This document shows, in pieces, positions 1 to 9,635 of a DNA stretch of 64,000 nucleotides (the first letter of the stretch is position 1; each line of letters opens with the position of its first letter). The notes below the pieces were generated by a model that made no database searches, was not told where the DNA came from, and saw only the letters and a program-made list of their open reading frames with translations. The position numbers and the translations under genes are program-made. The DNA comes from Streptomyces sp. SID8352 (GTDB lineage: Bacteria > Actinomycetota > Actinomycetes > Streptomycetales > Streptomycetaceae), in the NCBI RefSeq assembly GCF_009862265.1, contig NZ_WWGX01000038.1:1-64000 (forward strand), written 5' to 3'.

Positions 1-59
1 GATATGGAAGCACCGTGAGGTGTGGAGTTGACTGGTACTAATAGGCCGAGGGCTTGTCC
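1..59 (+). rRNA. rrl: 23S rRNA, 3' end (partial)
   Basis: The first ~59 bases match the end of actinobacterial 23S rRNA as I know it, including the segment reading gatatggaagcaccgtgagg and the closing ggtactaataggccgaggg. Only the tail lies in the window; the rest lies to the left. The exact 3' end is uncertain by a few bases. The order 23S-5S-terminator on the plus strand shows that an rrn operon ends here. Confidence 0.93.
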
Positions 60-164
60 TCAGTTGCTCGCGTCCACTGTGTTAGTTCTGAGGCAACGAA
101 CCGTTGCCGGCTTTGAGCTGAACACATAAGTGAAAAGTGTGCTTGTTCGCTCGAAACCATTAGG

Positions 165-283
165 GTTTCGGTGGTCATAGCGTAGGGGAAACGCCCGGTT
201 ACATTCCGAACCCGGAAGCTAAGCTCTACAGCGCCGATGGTACTGCAGGGGGGACCCTGTGGGAGAGTAGGACGCCGCCGAAC
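165..283 (+). rRNA. rrf: 5S rRNA
   Basis: About 119 nt with the typical 5S layout: it opens gtttcggtggtcatagcg, has the conserved cccggttacattccgaaccc block and closes with the complementary gacgccgccgaac. It begins ~105 nt after the 23S tail, normal for Streptomyces rrn operons. No tRNA gene is visible in the 23S-5S spacer. Confidence 0.95.
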
Positions 284-292
284 AATCTTTGG

Positions 293-340
293 AAAGGACC
301 CCTGGTCCCCAGCGTTCATGCTGGGGACCAGGGGTCCTTT
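293..340 (+). terminator. rrn operon terminator
   Basis: A perfect 21-bp inverted repeat (arms 293-313 and 320-340) with a 6-nt loop, followed by cgttttt. It begins ~10 nt after the 5S end. A U-run after such a strong stem is a canonical intrinsic terminator and is unusual at this GC content. Confidence 0.95.
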
Positions 341-411
341 CGTTTTTCCAGGGCGCACCGGGTACCCGGGTGCGCGAGAATGACGTGCGGTACCGAAGAC
401 AGGAGTCACCG

Positions 412-2736
412 ATGTCCACCAACTCTCCCGACGACCGACCGGAGCGCGACCAGCGGCGACGGGACAGTGGTGACCGCGGCGACCGGGGCGGACGCTCCGG
501 GGACCGCGGCGGCTTCCGCCGTGACGACCGCCGTGACGACCGCCGTGACGACAGCCGGGGCGATCGCCGTGACTTCCGTCGCGATGACAGCCGGGGCGAC
601 AACCGCGGTGGCGGCTATGGCCGTCGTGACGACAGCCGGGGTGGCGGGTACGGCCCGCGCCGTGACGACCGGGACTCCGGCCCGCGCCGCGACGACCGGG
701 GCGGCGACCGCCCGTCGTTCCGGCGTGACGACCGCGGGAGCGACCGCGGCGGTTTCCGTCGCGACGACCGTCCGGCCTTCCGCCGTGACGACCGGGCTGG
801 CGACCGCCCGGCCTTCCGTCGCGACGAGCGCGGAGGCGACCGTCCTCCGTTCCGGCGTGACGACCGCGGTGAGCGTCCGGCCTTCCGCCGTGACGACCGT
901 GACGACCGCGGAGGCTTCCGCAGGGACGACCGCGGAGGGTTCCGCAGGGACGACAACCGCGGCGACCGGGGCGGCTTCCGCCGCGACGACCGCCGTGACG
1001 ACAACCGGGGCGGCGGGTACGGCCCGCGCCGCGACGACCGCGACCGCGGCTTCCGTCGTGACGACCGGGGCGGCGACCGTCCCTCGTACCGTCGTGACGA
1101 GCGTGATGACCGCGGGGGTCGCGGTGAGCGCCCGCCGTTCCGCCGCGACGAGCGGAGTGGCGAGCGCGGTGGCGACCGTCCGCCGTTCCGGCGTGACGAC
1201 CGCGGGAGCGACCGCGGCGGTTTCCGTCGCGACGACCGTCCGGCCTTCCGCCGTGACGACCGGGGCGGCGACCGTCCGGCCTTCCGTCGCGACGAGCGCG
1301 ACGAGCGAGGGGGTCGCGGTGAGCGCCCGCCGTTCCGCCGCGACGAGCGGGGAGGCGAGCGCGGTGGCGACCGCCCGGCCTTCCGTCGCGACGAACGCGG
1401 TGGCGAGCGCGGTGGCGACCGTCCTCCGTTCCGGCGCGACGACCGCGGTGAGCGTCCGGCCTTCCGCCGTGACGACCGCGACAACCGTGACGACCGCGGA
1501 GGCTTCCGCAGGGACGACCGGCGCGACGACCGGGGCGGCTTCCGCAGGGACGACCGGCGCGACGACCGGGGCGGCTTCCGCCGTGACGACCGGCGTGGCG
1601 GCGACGACCACGGTGGTTTCCGCGGGCGTGACGACCGGGGCGACCGCGGAGGCTTCCGCCGTGACGACCGGGGCGGGCGCCCCGGCGGCTACCGGGGCCG
1701 TGACGACCGGCGCGACGACCGCCGTGACGACCGGCGCGGCGGCGGGAGCTTCCGCGACGAACGGGACCGCGACCGTGAGCCGATCAAGCGGCTGCCGATC
1801 CCCGAGGACGTCACCGGCGAGGAGATCGACAAGGACGTGCGGCAGGAACTGCTGAGCCTGCCCAAGACGCTCGCGGACGACGTCGCCCGCAACCTCGTGA
1901 TGGTCGCCCGCCTGATCGACGAGGACCCCGAGGGCGCCTACGGCTACTCCAAGGTGGCGCTGCGGCTGGCGTCGCGCGTCGCCGCCGTCCGGGAGGCGGC
2001 CGGGTTCGCCGCGTACGCCAACCAGAAGTACAGCGAGGCCCTGGCCGAGTTCCGGGCCGCCCGGCGGATGACCGGCTCCGTCGACCTCTGGCCCGTCATG
2101 GCCGACTGCGAGCGCGGTCTCGGCCGCCCGGAGAAGACGCTGGACATGGCCGGCGCCCCCGAGGTGCACAAGCTGGACAAGGCCGGACAGGTCGAGATGC
2201 GGCTCGTCGCGGCCGGCGCCCGGCGGGACATGGACCAGCTGGACGCTGCCATCGTGACGCTGCAGAGCCCGGAGCTGGCCTCCCACTCCGTGCAGCCCTG
2301 GACCGCGCGGCTGCGGTACGCCTACGCGGACGCGCTGCTCGCCGCCGGGCGCGAGGGCGAGGCGCGCGAGTGGTTCGCCAAGGCCGTCGAGTCCGACCGG
2401 GACGGCAGCACCGACGCCTCCGACCGGCTCGCCGAGCTGGACGGGGTGGAGTTCGTGGACGCTCTCGTCGAGGACGGTTCGACCGTGCCCGCCGAGGCCC
2501 GGACCGGTGACGAGGACGGCCCCGCGGCCGGCACCGTGACCGAGGACGTGACGACCGAGGGCGTGACGACCGGGGACGAGGCCGCGGACGAGTCCGTCCC
2601 GGACGACGGTGACACGGACGACGGTGACACGGACGAGGCCGCCCCGGACGGCGCGGCCGCGGACGGCGCCCCCGCCGGGGAGGCGGGCGAGCGCGCCGTG
2701 GCCGGGGAGACCGGGAAGGACACCGGCACGGAGTGA
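412..2736 (+). CDS. Arg/Asp/Gly-repeat protein with C-terminal TPR-like domain
   Basis: 774 aa. Residues 1 to ~455 are almost only R, D, G, F and P, built from degenerate units such as FRRDDRGG and RPAFRRDDR. Residues ~456-700 form an ordinary helical, TPR-like region (…LRLASRVAAVREAAGFAAYANQ… type helices). The last ~70 residues are acidic and rich in T, D, E, G and A. I chose ATG 412 because aggag (401-405) precedes it and upstream in-frame sequence lies in the rrn terminator region. The repeat is also present at DNA level: a ~75-bp block at 721 recurs exactly at 1189. RGG/RDD-rich tails are generally linked to RNA binding and condensate formation; applying this here is inference. It starts 71 nt after the rRNA terminator. 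I recall related proteins in other streptomycetes with variable repeat number, but no function. Confidence 0.85.
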   Translation: MSTNSPDDRPERDQRRRDSGDRGDRGGRSGDRGGFRRDDRRDDRRDDSRGDRRDFRRDDSRGDNRGGGYGRRDDSRGGGYGPRRDDRDSGPRRDDRGGDRPSFRRDDRGSDRGGFRRDDRPAFRRDDRAGDRPAFRRDERGGDRPPFRRDDRGERPAFRRDDRDDRGGFRRDDRGGFRRDDNRGDRGGFRRDDRRDDNRGGGYGPRRDDRDRGFRRDDRGGDRPSYRRDERDDRGGRGERPPFRRDERSGERGGDRPPFRRDDRGSDRGGFRRDDRPAFRRDDRGGDRPAFRRDERDERGGRGERPPFRRDERGGERGGDRPAFRRDERGGERGGDRPPFRRDDRGERPAFRRDDRDNRDDRGGFRRDDRRDDRGGFRRDDRRDDRGGFRRDDRRGGDDHGGFRGRDDRGDRGGFRRDDRGGRPGGYRGRDDRRDDRRDDRRGGGSFRDERDRDREPIKRLPIPEDVTGEEIDKDVRQELLSLPKTLADDVARNLVMVARLIDEDPEGAYGYSKVALRLASRVAAVREAAGFAAYANQKYSEALAEFRAARRMTGSVDLWPVMADCERGLGRPEKTLDMAGAPEVHKLDKAGQVEMRLVAAGARRDMDQLDAAIVTLQSPELASHSVQPWTARLRYAYADALLAAGREGEAREWFAKAVESDRDGSTDASDRLAELDGVEFVDALVEDGSTVPAEARTGDEDGPAAGTVTEDVTTEGVTTGDEAADESVPDDGDTDDGDTDEAAPDGAAADGAPAGEAGERAVAGETGKDTGTE

Positions 2737-2760
2737 GCGGGCGGTGCCGCGCGCGCCGGG

Positions 2761-4053
2761 TCAGAGGTCCAGCGCGCGCAGCACCAGCCCCGAGGCCGGC
2801 TTGGGGCCGAACGACGTCGACTTGCGCGGCATCGTGACGCCCTGCCGGGCCAGGTCCCGGACGACCTCCTCGCGCACCGGGTGCATCAGCACCGCCGTGC
2901 CACCGTCCCGCTCCGCCTTCTCCACCGTGGCCGCCGTGTCGTGGATGTAGGAGACATGGGCGGCGGAATCGTCCGGGACGCCCCAGACATGGGCGAGCAG
3001 TGTTGCGTGCAGGACGGTGGCGTCCAGCCTCCGCCAGGCCGCGGGGCGGTCCGCCGGGACCGTGCGCTCCAGCAGGGCGGGGTCCGGCCGGTCCACGAGG
3101 TGGAAGGCGCCGTCCCCGGCCAGCAGGAAGGCGTTGCCCCCGGCCGCCGCCCCGGCCAGCTCCTCCAGCGCGCCGTCCAGCGCGGTGCCGAGGCGGCGGA
3201 CCCGGAAGCGGCCCTCCAGGGCGGCCACGGCGTCGGCCACCGGCAGCCCGTGGAGCAGCCGGTGGATCGCGCGCACCCGCAGCGGATAGCGGGCCGTGTC
3301 GACCAGCAGCACGAGCCCGTGGTCCCAGGGGCCGGGGGAGCCGTGCTCCGCGCGGAGCGTGCGGTAGGTGGCCCAGCGGTGGTGGCCGTCGGCGATGAGC
3401 GCCTGGTGCCCAGCCAGTTCCCGCCGCACCGCGGCCACTTCGTCAGGATCGGTGACCGCCCACAGGCGGTGCCAGAAGCCGTCCTCCGTGGTCGTGGAGA
3501 GCAGCGGCGGGCGGCCGGAGGCGCGCTCCACGACGGCGGCCGTGGCGGAGGCGCCGTCGTCGCCCCGGTAGGTGAGCAGCAGCGGTTCGAGGTTGGCGGA
3601 GGTGGCGCGCATCAGCGCGGCCCGGTCGGCCACGACGTGGGGCATCACGTCCTCGTGGGGCAGGACGATCCGCTCGGCGGGGTCCGTCACCAGCAGGGTG
3701 CCGATGATCCCCCGTTGCAGCAGCCCCCCGCCGTCGCGCTGCTCGTAGACGTACAGCCCGGGTTCGGGGTCGGCGGTGAGCACGCCCTCCGCGCGCCAGC
3801 GGCGCAGGGTGTCGGCGGCCTGCGCGTTGCGGGCCCGGGGCGTCGCGGCCTGGGGCAGGATCAGGCGGACGATGTTGTGCGGGTCGGCCGACTCCAGGTG
3901 CAGCAGTCCGTCGGGGCGCACCACCACGTCGTAGGGCGGGGATGTCACGGCGGCCAGACTGCCGACCCGGTCGGGGTCGTAGCGGAGGCCTCGGAACGGG
4001 GTGAGTTCCAGGCCCCGGCGCGCCATTGCTTCCGGGTGGCCTGCGGTCTTCAT
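2761..4053 (-). CDS. DUF1015 family protein
   Basis: 430 aa. The sequence carries the DUF1015 hallmarks: ELTPFRGLRYDP near the N-terminus, TSPPYDVV, a HxxRLILP segment, a YVYEQ motif and ADGHHRWATY in the middle. The family is widespread and its biochemical role is unsettled, so none is assigned. The ATG at 4053 has a TACGAT -10-like box only 6 nt upstream and no clear SD, which suggests a leaderless mRNA; an ATG at 4026 with ggaag upstream is the alternative. It is transcribed away from the HAD gene at 4126 and converges on the R/D/G-repeat gene with only 24 nt between them. Confidence 0.85.
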   Translation of the reverse strand: MKTAGHPEAMARRGLELTPFRGLRYDPDRVGSLAAVTSPPYDVVVRPDGLLHLESADPHNIVRLILPQAATPRARNAQAADTLRRWRAEGVLTADPEPGLYVYEQRDGGGLLQRGIIGTLLVTDPAERIVLPHEDVMPHVVADRAALMRATSANLEPLLLTYRGDDGASATAAVVERASGRPPLLSTTTEDGFWHRLWAVTDPDEVAAVRRELAGHQALIADGHHRWATYRTLRAEHGSPGPWDHGLVLLVDTARYPLRVRAIHRLLHGLPVADAVAALEGRFRVRRLGTALDGALEELAGAAAGGNAFLLAGDGAFHLVDRPDPALLERTVPADRPAAWRRLDATVLHATLLAHVWGVPDDSAAHVSYIHDTAATVEKAERDGGTAVLMHPVREEVVRDLARQGVTMPRKSTSFGPKPASGLVLRALDL

Positions 4054-4125
4054 CCCGGCATCGTACGTCCGCCGGGGGCATGGGGGATGATCGGGGGAAA
4101 GTCGTCGAACGAGGAGCGGTGTGCG

Positions 4126-5157
4126 ATGGTCCGGAGCGTCAGGACGGGTCCCCAGGGCAGCGGACAGGGGCTGAGCCGGGCGTACGACACGGCGCTGCTG
4201 GACCTGGACGGTGTGGTCTACGCCGGGGGGAACGCCATCGCGCACGCGGTGGAGTCGCTCGCGGCGGCGCGCGGGGACGGGATGCGGCTGGCGTACGTCA
4301 CCAACAACGCGCTGCGCACCCCCGACGCGGTGGCCGCGCACCTGACCGAGCTGGGCATACCGAGCGCCGCCGAGGACGTGATCACCTCGGCGCAGGCGGT
4401 GGCCCGGCTGATCGCCGACGACTTGCCGGCGGGCAGCAGGGTGCTGGTGATCGGCGGGGAGGGGCTGCGCGTCGCGCTGCGGGAGCGGGGCCTGGTGCCG
4501 GTCGAGTCGGACGGGGACGACCCGGTGGCCGTGGTGCAGGGCTACGGCGGGCCCGAACTGCCGTGGGGGCGCTTCGCGGAGGCGTCGTACGCCGTCGCGC
4601 GCGGGCTGCCCTGGTACGCGTCCAACACGGATCTGACGATTCCCGGCGCCCGGGGCATCGCGCCGGGCAACGGCGCGGCGGTCGAGGTCGTGCGGATCGC
4701 CACCGGCGCCGAGCCGAAGGTGGCGGGCAAGCCGCTGCCGCCGATGCACCGGGAGACGGTACTGCGCACCGGGGCCGTGCGGCCGCTGGTGGTCGGGGAC
4801 CGGCTGGACACCGACATCGAGGGCGCCTTCAACGGGGAGGTCGACTCGCTGCTCGTGCTGACCGGTGTCACCGACGGGGCCCGGCTGCTGGCGGCGCCCC
4901 CGGAGCACCGGCCGACCTATGTCGACGCCGATCTGCGCGGGCTGCTCACCGGCCAGCCCGAGGTCACCGGGGAGGCGGCGGGCGGCTTCCGCTGCGGCGG
5001 CTGGACGGCGACGGCCGGCCCGGAGCGGCTGGAACTGGCGGGTGACGGCGCGGCCCTGGACGGTCTGCGGGCCCTGTGCGCCGCGGCCTGGACGGCGGGC
5101 GGCGCGAGCGGATGCGGGCTGGACGGGGGCAAGGCGCTGGCGCGGCTGGGGCTCTGA
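4126..5157 (+). CDS. HAD-superfamily hydrolase (NagD/phosphoglycolate phosphatase-like)
   Basis: 343 aa. Motif I is DLDGVVY (~residue 25), with DxD nucleophile and general acid. A TNNA motif II region follows, then the lysine-containing segment AGKPLPPMH, and motif IV as GDRLDTDIEGA. This is the type IIA HAD layout of NagD-like phosphatases, acting on small phosphorylated metabolites; the substrate cannot be read from sequence. ATG 4126 has gaggag 9 nt upstream. The C-terminal ~60 residues after the GDRLDTD segment extend beyond the usual NagD end and resemble a small additional domain. Divergent from the DUF1015 gene. Confidence 0.88.
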   Translation: MVRSVRTGPQGSGQGLSRAYDTALLDLDGVVYAGGNAIAHAVESLAAARGDGMRLAYVTNNALRTPDAVAAHLTELGIPSAAEDVITSAQAVARLIADDLPAGSRVLVIGGEGLRVALRERGLVPVESDGDDPVAVVQGYGGPELPWGRFAEASYAVARGLPWYASNTDLTIPGARGIAPGNGAAVEVVRIATGAEPKVAGKPLPPMHRETVLRTGAVRPLVVGDRLDTDIEGAFNGEVDSLLVLTGVTDGARLLAAPPEHRPTYVDADLRGLLTGQPEVTGEAAGGFRCGGWTATAGPERLELAGDGAALDGLRALCAAAWTAGGASGCGLDGGKALARLGL

Positions 5158-5345
5158 GCGGCGGGCCGCCACCACGGCGCGGGGGCCCCGCTTGGGGTCC
5201 CCGTCCCGCCGGGGGGCGGCGGTTTCCGGCCTTCCGGGGCGGGGGCCGGCGCGCAAGGGAGCGGGGTGGGGAGGGGCCGACGCGGTGCCCCGGCGACCCG
5301 GCGGCGCGGGGCACCGGCGCCCGGCGCCACGGTCCCGGAGAGGTC

Positions 5346-5693
5346 CTAGAGGAGCTTGCGGAGGCGGAACAGGTCGCGCAGGCCCGCCTCCAGCCGCACC
5401 CGTCCGGAGCCCCAGGCACGGGCGAAGTGCAGCTCCCCGTCGACCAGGGCCACCAGGTCGTCGCCCGTCATGGCGAGCCGGATGTCGGCCCGTCGGCGGG
5501 GCGGCCCCGGGAGCGTCTCGCGGACCTCGATCCCGCCGTCCGCCATCCGGCCCGCGAAGGTGAGGTCCAGATCGGTGATGTGGCAGCTCACCGAGCGGGG
5601 CGGGGAGGCCGCGGCCCGCAGGTCCCCGTCGGCCTCGCCCATCCGCTCCGAGAGCCGGTCGAGCGCGGCACGGCACTCCTCGGTCGTCGCCAT
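5346..5693 (-). CDS. Small SCP2/sterol-carrier-like protein
   Basis: 115 aa. The pattern VSCHITDLDLTFAGRM … DIRLAMTGDDLVALVDGELHFARAWGSGRVRLE resembles an SCP2-type lipid-binding fold (a 'gadfly' DDLVxLxxGxLxFxxAWxxGRVxxxA stretch), but shorter than most. No signal peptide or membrane segment. ATG 5693 lies 8 nt after a TACGGT box on the minus strand and has no SD, so the mRNA may be leaderless. It diverges from the gene at 5733 with only 39 nt between starts. Role unknown; lipid binding is inferred from family resemblance. Confidence 0.75.
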   Translation of the reverse strand: MATTEECRAALDRLSERMGEADGDLRAAASPPRSVSCHITDLDLTFAGRMADGGIEVRETLPGPPRRRADIRLAMTGDDLVALVDGELHFARAWGSGRVRLEAGLRDLFRLRKLL

Positions 5694-5732
5694 GGGGACC
5701 GACCGTACCCCAGCGCGCGGTAGCGTCGGAGC
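5694..5732. promoter_or_regulatory. 39-bp divergent leaderless promoter pair
   Basis: On the minus strand a TACGGT box (5702-5707) sits 8 nt before ATG 5693. On the plus strand TAGCGT (5721-5726) sits 6 nt before ATG 5733. Neither gene has an SD. The -35 regions must overlap in the middle, so the two genes are probably co-regulated or compete for polymerase. Inference from spacing only. Confidence 0.5.
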
Positions 5733-6026
5733 ATGAGCGACGCAGACGCGGAACCGGCGGCCCCGCGCACACCGGACGGGGACGGCGGACCGGAACCGGA
5801 GTCCGGCACCCCCGGTCCCGCCCCGCTGGGCGTCCCCCGCGAACCCACCGGCGACGCGGGGGTGGACGCCGGGCTGCTGCGGCTGGCCGACGCCGACCAC
5901 CTCACCACCGACGGGCACACCGAGGTGTACGAGGATGTGCACCGGGGGCTGCGCGACGCGCTCACCGCGCTCGACGCCCGCCCGGGACCCCCGGCGCCCC
6001 CGGGCCCGTACGCACAAGGGAGCTGA
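5733..6026 (+). CDS. Conserved small acidic protein upstream of tlyA
   Basis: 97 aa, Pro/Glu/Asp-rich at the N-terminus, with a conserved-looking helical C-terminal half (LLRLADADHLTTDGHTEVYEDVHRG type). I recall short proteins of this kind encoded just before tlyA in actinobacteria; no function is known to me. The start ATG 5733 follows a TAGCGT box by 6 nt, so it is probably the leaderless first gene of a 5733-7751 operon. The stop at 6024-6026 is 7 nt from the tlyA start. Confidence 0.78.
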   Translation: MSDADAEPAAPRTPDGDGGPEPESGTPGPAPLGVPREPTGDAGVDAGLLRLADADHLTTDGHTEVYEDVHRGLRDALTALDARPGPPAPPGPYAQGS

Positions 6027-6033
6027 ACCGAAC

Positions 6034-6845
<812 letters not shown>

Positions 6846-6849
<4 letters not shown>

Positions 6850-7751
6850 CACAGAACCCAGCTCGTACTGTTTTCCTGCTCGCCCACACCGGACGTCCCG
6901 CTGCCATCCGCAGCGCCGAACTGGTGGTCAAGGGGCTGCTGCTGGCCGGACTCGGGGTACGGGTCCTGGAGGCCGAGGCGCGCGACCTGCCGCTGCCGGC
7001 CGAGGTGGAGCCGGTGGGGGAGGACGCCTCGGGGTGCCTCGACGGGTGCGAGCTGCTGATCGTCCTCGGCGGCGACGGCACCCTGCTGCGCGGCGCGGAG
7101 TTCGCCCGGGGCTCGGGGGTGCCGATGCTCGGGGTCAACCTCGGCCGGGTCGGGTTCCTCGCCGAGGCCGAGCGCGACGACCTCGACAAGGTCGTCGACC
7201 GGGTGGTGAACCGGGCCTACGAGGTCGAGGAGCGGATGACCGTCGACGTCGTCGTCCACCGCAACGGCGACATCGTGCACACCGACTGGGCGCTCAACGA
7301 GGCCGCCGTGCAGAAGGCGGGTGCCGAGAAGCTGCTGGAGGTCGTGCTGGAGGTGGACGGGCGGCCGGTGACCGGCTTCGGCTGCGACGGCATCGTGCTG
7401 TCGACGCCGACCGGGTCGACGGCGTACGCCTTCTCGGCCGGCGGCCCCGTGGTCTGGCCCGAGGTCGAGGCCCTGCTGATGGTGCCGATCAGCGCCCACG
7501 CCCTGTTCGCCAAGCCGCTGGTCACCTCGCCGGACTCGGTGCTCGTGGTGGAGGTGCTGCCGCACATCCCGCCCGGAGTGCTGTGGTGCGACGGCCGCCG
7601 CACCGTGGAGCTGCCGCCGGGCGCCCGGGTGGAGGTGCGCCGGGGCGCGGTGCCGGTTCGGCTGGCCCGGCTGCACCACGCCTCCTTCACGGACCGGCTG
7701 GTCGCCAAGTTCGCGCTGCCCGTCTCCGGGTGGCGGGGGGCGCCCCAGTAG
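6846..7751 (+). CDS. nadK: NAD kinase
   Basis: 301 aa. It phosphorylates NAD to NADP. The GGDGT loop (LIVLGGDGTLLRG, ~residue 75) and the NE/D-containing ALNEA segment followed by CDGIVLSTPTGSTAY are diagnostic of ATP/polyP-NAD kinases. It starts with TTG 6846, overlapping the tlyA stop (TTGA). The long insertion-free length is normal for actinobacterial enzymes. Part of a small conserved cluster with tlyA and recN. Confidence 0.96.
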
Positions 7752-7777
7752 GAGACCCGAAGGGGTGGTTTCGCGGC

Positions 7778-7803
7778 GCCGGAGGCCGTGCACGGCCTCC
7801 GGC
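7778..7803 (+). terminator. 26-nt perfect palindrome after nadK
   Basis: Arms of 13 bp (7778-7790, 7791-7803) without spacer; in RNA this would form a GC stem with a small loop. It starts 26 nt after the nadK stop and ~100 nt before recN. No U-run follows, as is common in Streptomyces, so factor-assisted termination or RNA processing is equally possible. Confidence 0.55.
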
Positions 7804-7904
7804 CGCTCCGCCGTGCCCCCGGGCCCCCTCGCGGCCGCCCGGCGCGGCGGGCGAGGGGGCGGGCCGGTCGCACTCCCCGGCCCGGACCTCGTAAGGTCGG
7901 GTGC

Positions 7905-9635
7905 GTGTTGGAGGAGATGCGGATACGGTCGCTCGGAGTCATCGACGACGCCGTGGTCGAGTTGTCACCCGGGTTCACGGCGGTCACCGGCGAGACCGGG
8001 GCCGGCAAGACGATGGTGGTCACGAGCCTCGGGCTGCTCCTGGGCGGGCGCGCGGACGCGGCCCTGGTGCGGATGGGTGCCAAGAGCGCCGTCGTCGAGG
8101 GGCGCGTCGCCGTGCCCGGCGAGGCGGCGGCGGCCGTGCGCGCGCGCGAGGCCGGGGCCGAGCTGGACGACGGCGCGCTGCTGATCAGCCGCACCGTGTC
8201 CGCCGAGGGCCGCTCGCGGGCCCATCTGGGCGGCCGGTCCGTGCCGGTCGGCATGCTGGCCGAGCTGGCCGACGAACTCGTCGCCGTGCACGGGCAGACC
8301 GACCAGCAGGGGCTGCTCAAGCCGGGCCGCCAGCGCCAGGCGCTGGACCGGTACGCGGGCGACGCGGTCAGCGGCACGCTCACCGCCTACCGGGTCGCCC
8401 ATCGCAGGCTGCGGGCCGTCGCCGCCGAGCTGGACGAGATCACCACCCGCGCCCGGGAACGCGTCCAGGAGGCCGACCTGCTGCGCTACGGCCTCGACGA
8501 GATCGCGGCCGTCGACCCCGCCCCCGGCGAGGACGCGGAGCTGGCCGGTGAGGCCGAGCGGCTGGGCCACGCCGAGGCGCTCGCCTCGGCCGCCACGGCG
8601 GCGCACGCCGCGCTCGCGGGCGACCCCGAGGACCCCGAGGGCGTGGACGCGGCGACCCTCGTCGCGGGCGCGCAGCGGGCCCTGGACGCGGTCCGCGCGC
8701 ACGACCCGGCGCTGGCCGCGCTCGCGGAGCGGATCGGCGAGGTCGGCATCCTGCTGCGCGACGTGGCCGGGGAACTCGCCGGGTACGCCGGAGACCTGGA
8801 CGCCGACCCGCTGCGGCTGGCCGCGGTCGAGGAGCGGCGCGCCGCGCTCACCGCGCTGACCCGCAAGTACGGCGAGGACGTGGCCGCCGTGCTGGCCTGG
8901 GCCGAGGAGAGCGCCGGACGGCTGGCGGAACTCGACGGCGACGACGAGCGGATCGGCGGGCTGACCGCCGAACGGGACGCGCTGCGGACGGAACTGGGCC
9001 ACCTGGCGCAGGCCCTGACCGACGCGCGGACGGAGGCCGCCGAGCGGTTCGCCGCCGCGGTCACCGCCGAACTGGCCTCGCTGGCCATGCCGCACGCCCG
9101 GGTGTCGTTCGCGATCCGGCAGACCGAGGACCCCGACGGCATCGAGGTCGGCGGCCGGACCGTGGCCCACGGGCCGCACGGCGCCGACGAGGTGGAGCTG
9201 CTGCTCGCCCCGCACCCGGGTGCGCCTCCGCGGCCCATCGCCAAGGGTGCCTCCGGGGGTGAGCTGTCCCGGGTGATGCTGGCCGTCGAGGTGGTCTTTG
9301 CGGGCACCGACCCGGTCCCGACGTACCTCTTCGACGAGGTCGACGCCGGGGTCGGCGGCAAGGCGGCGGTCGAGATCGGGCGACGTCTGGCGCGGCTGGC
9401 GAAGACGGCGCAGGTCGTCGTCGTCACGCACCTGCCGCAGGTCGCCGCGTTCGCCGACCGGCAGTTGCTGGTGGAGAAGACCGACGACGGCTCGGTGACC
9501 CGGTCCGGCGTCAAGGTCCTGGAGGGGGAGGAGCGCGTGCGCGAGCTCTCCCGGATGCTGGCGGGCCAGGAGGACTCCGAGACGGCACGCGCCCACGCGG
9601 AGGAACTGCTCGCGGCGGCCCGCACGGACGCGTAG
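7905..9635 (+). CDS. recN: DNA repair protein RecN
   Basis: 576 aa SMC-like ATPase acting in double-strand break repair. Walker A is GETGAGKT (~residue 29), followed by a long coiled-coil region in the middle (heptad-like, A/E/R/L-rich), then the ABC-type signature ASGGELSR and the Walker B/D-loop FDEVDAGVGG, and TQVVVVTHLPQ near the end. I prefer the GTG at 7905: a TAAGGT box lies 7 nt upstream, typical of a leaderless mRNA. TTG 7908 and ATG 7917 are alternatives. No LexA-type box is evident nearby. Confidence 0.95.
   Translation: MLEEMRIRSLGVIDDAVVELSPGFTAVTGETGAGKTMVVTSLGLLLGGRADAALVRMGAKSAVVEGRVAVPGEAAAAVRAREAGAELDDGALLISRTVSAEGRSRAHLGGRSVPVGMLAELADELVAVHGQTDQQGLLKPGRQRQALDRYAGDAVSGTLTAYRVAHRRLRAVAAELDEITTRARERVQEADLLRYGLDEIAAVDPAPGEDAELAGEAERLGHAEALASAATAAHAALAGDPEDPEGVDAATLVAGAQRALDAVRAHDPALAALAERIGEVGILLRDVAGELAGYAGDLDADPLRLAAVEERRAALTALTRKYGEDVAAVLAWAEESAGRLAELDGDDERIGGLTAERDALRTELGHLAQALTDARTEAAERFAAAVTAELASLAMPHARVSFAIRQTEDPDGIEVGGRTVAHGPHGADEVELLLAPHPGAPPRPIAKGASGGELSRVMLAVEVVFAGTDPVPTYLFDEVDAGVGGKAAVEIGRRLARLAKTAQVVVVTHLPQVAAFADRQLLVEKTDDGSVTRSGVKVLEGEERVRELSRMLAGQEDSETARAHAEELLAAARTDA

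Noticed and set aside
721..1500. Repeats resembling a CRISPR array
   Set aside because: The repeats are in-frame coding units of variable length without unique spacers of constant size and without cas genes.
406..2286. Several long overlapping open frames on both strands within the R/D/G-repeat gene
   Set aside because: They are a side effect of the triplet-rich repeat; only the plus frame has an SD, a sensible non-repeat domain and normal codon bias in its second half.
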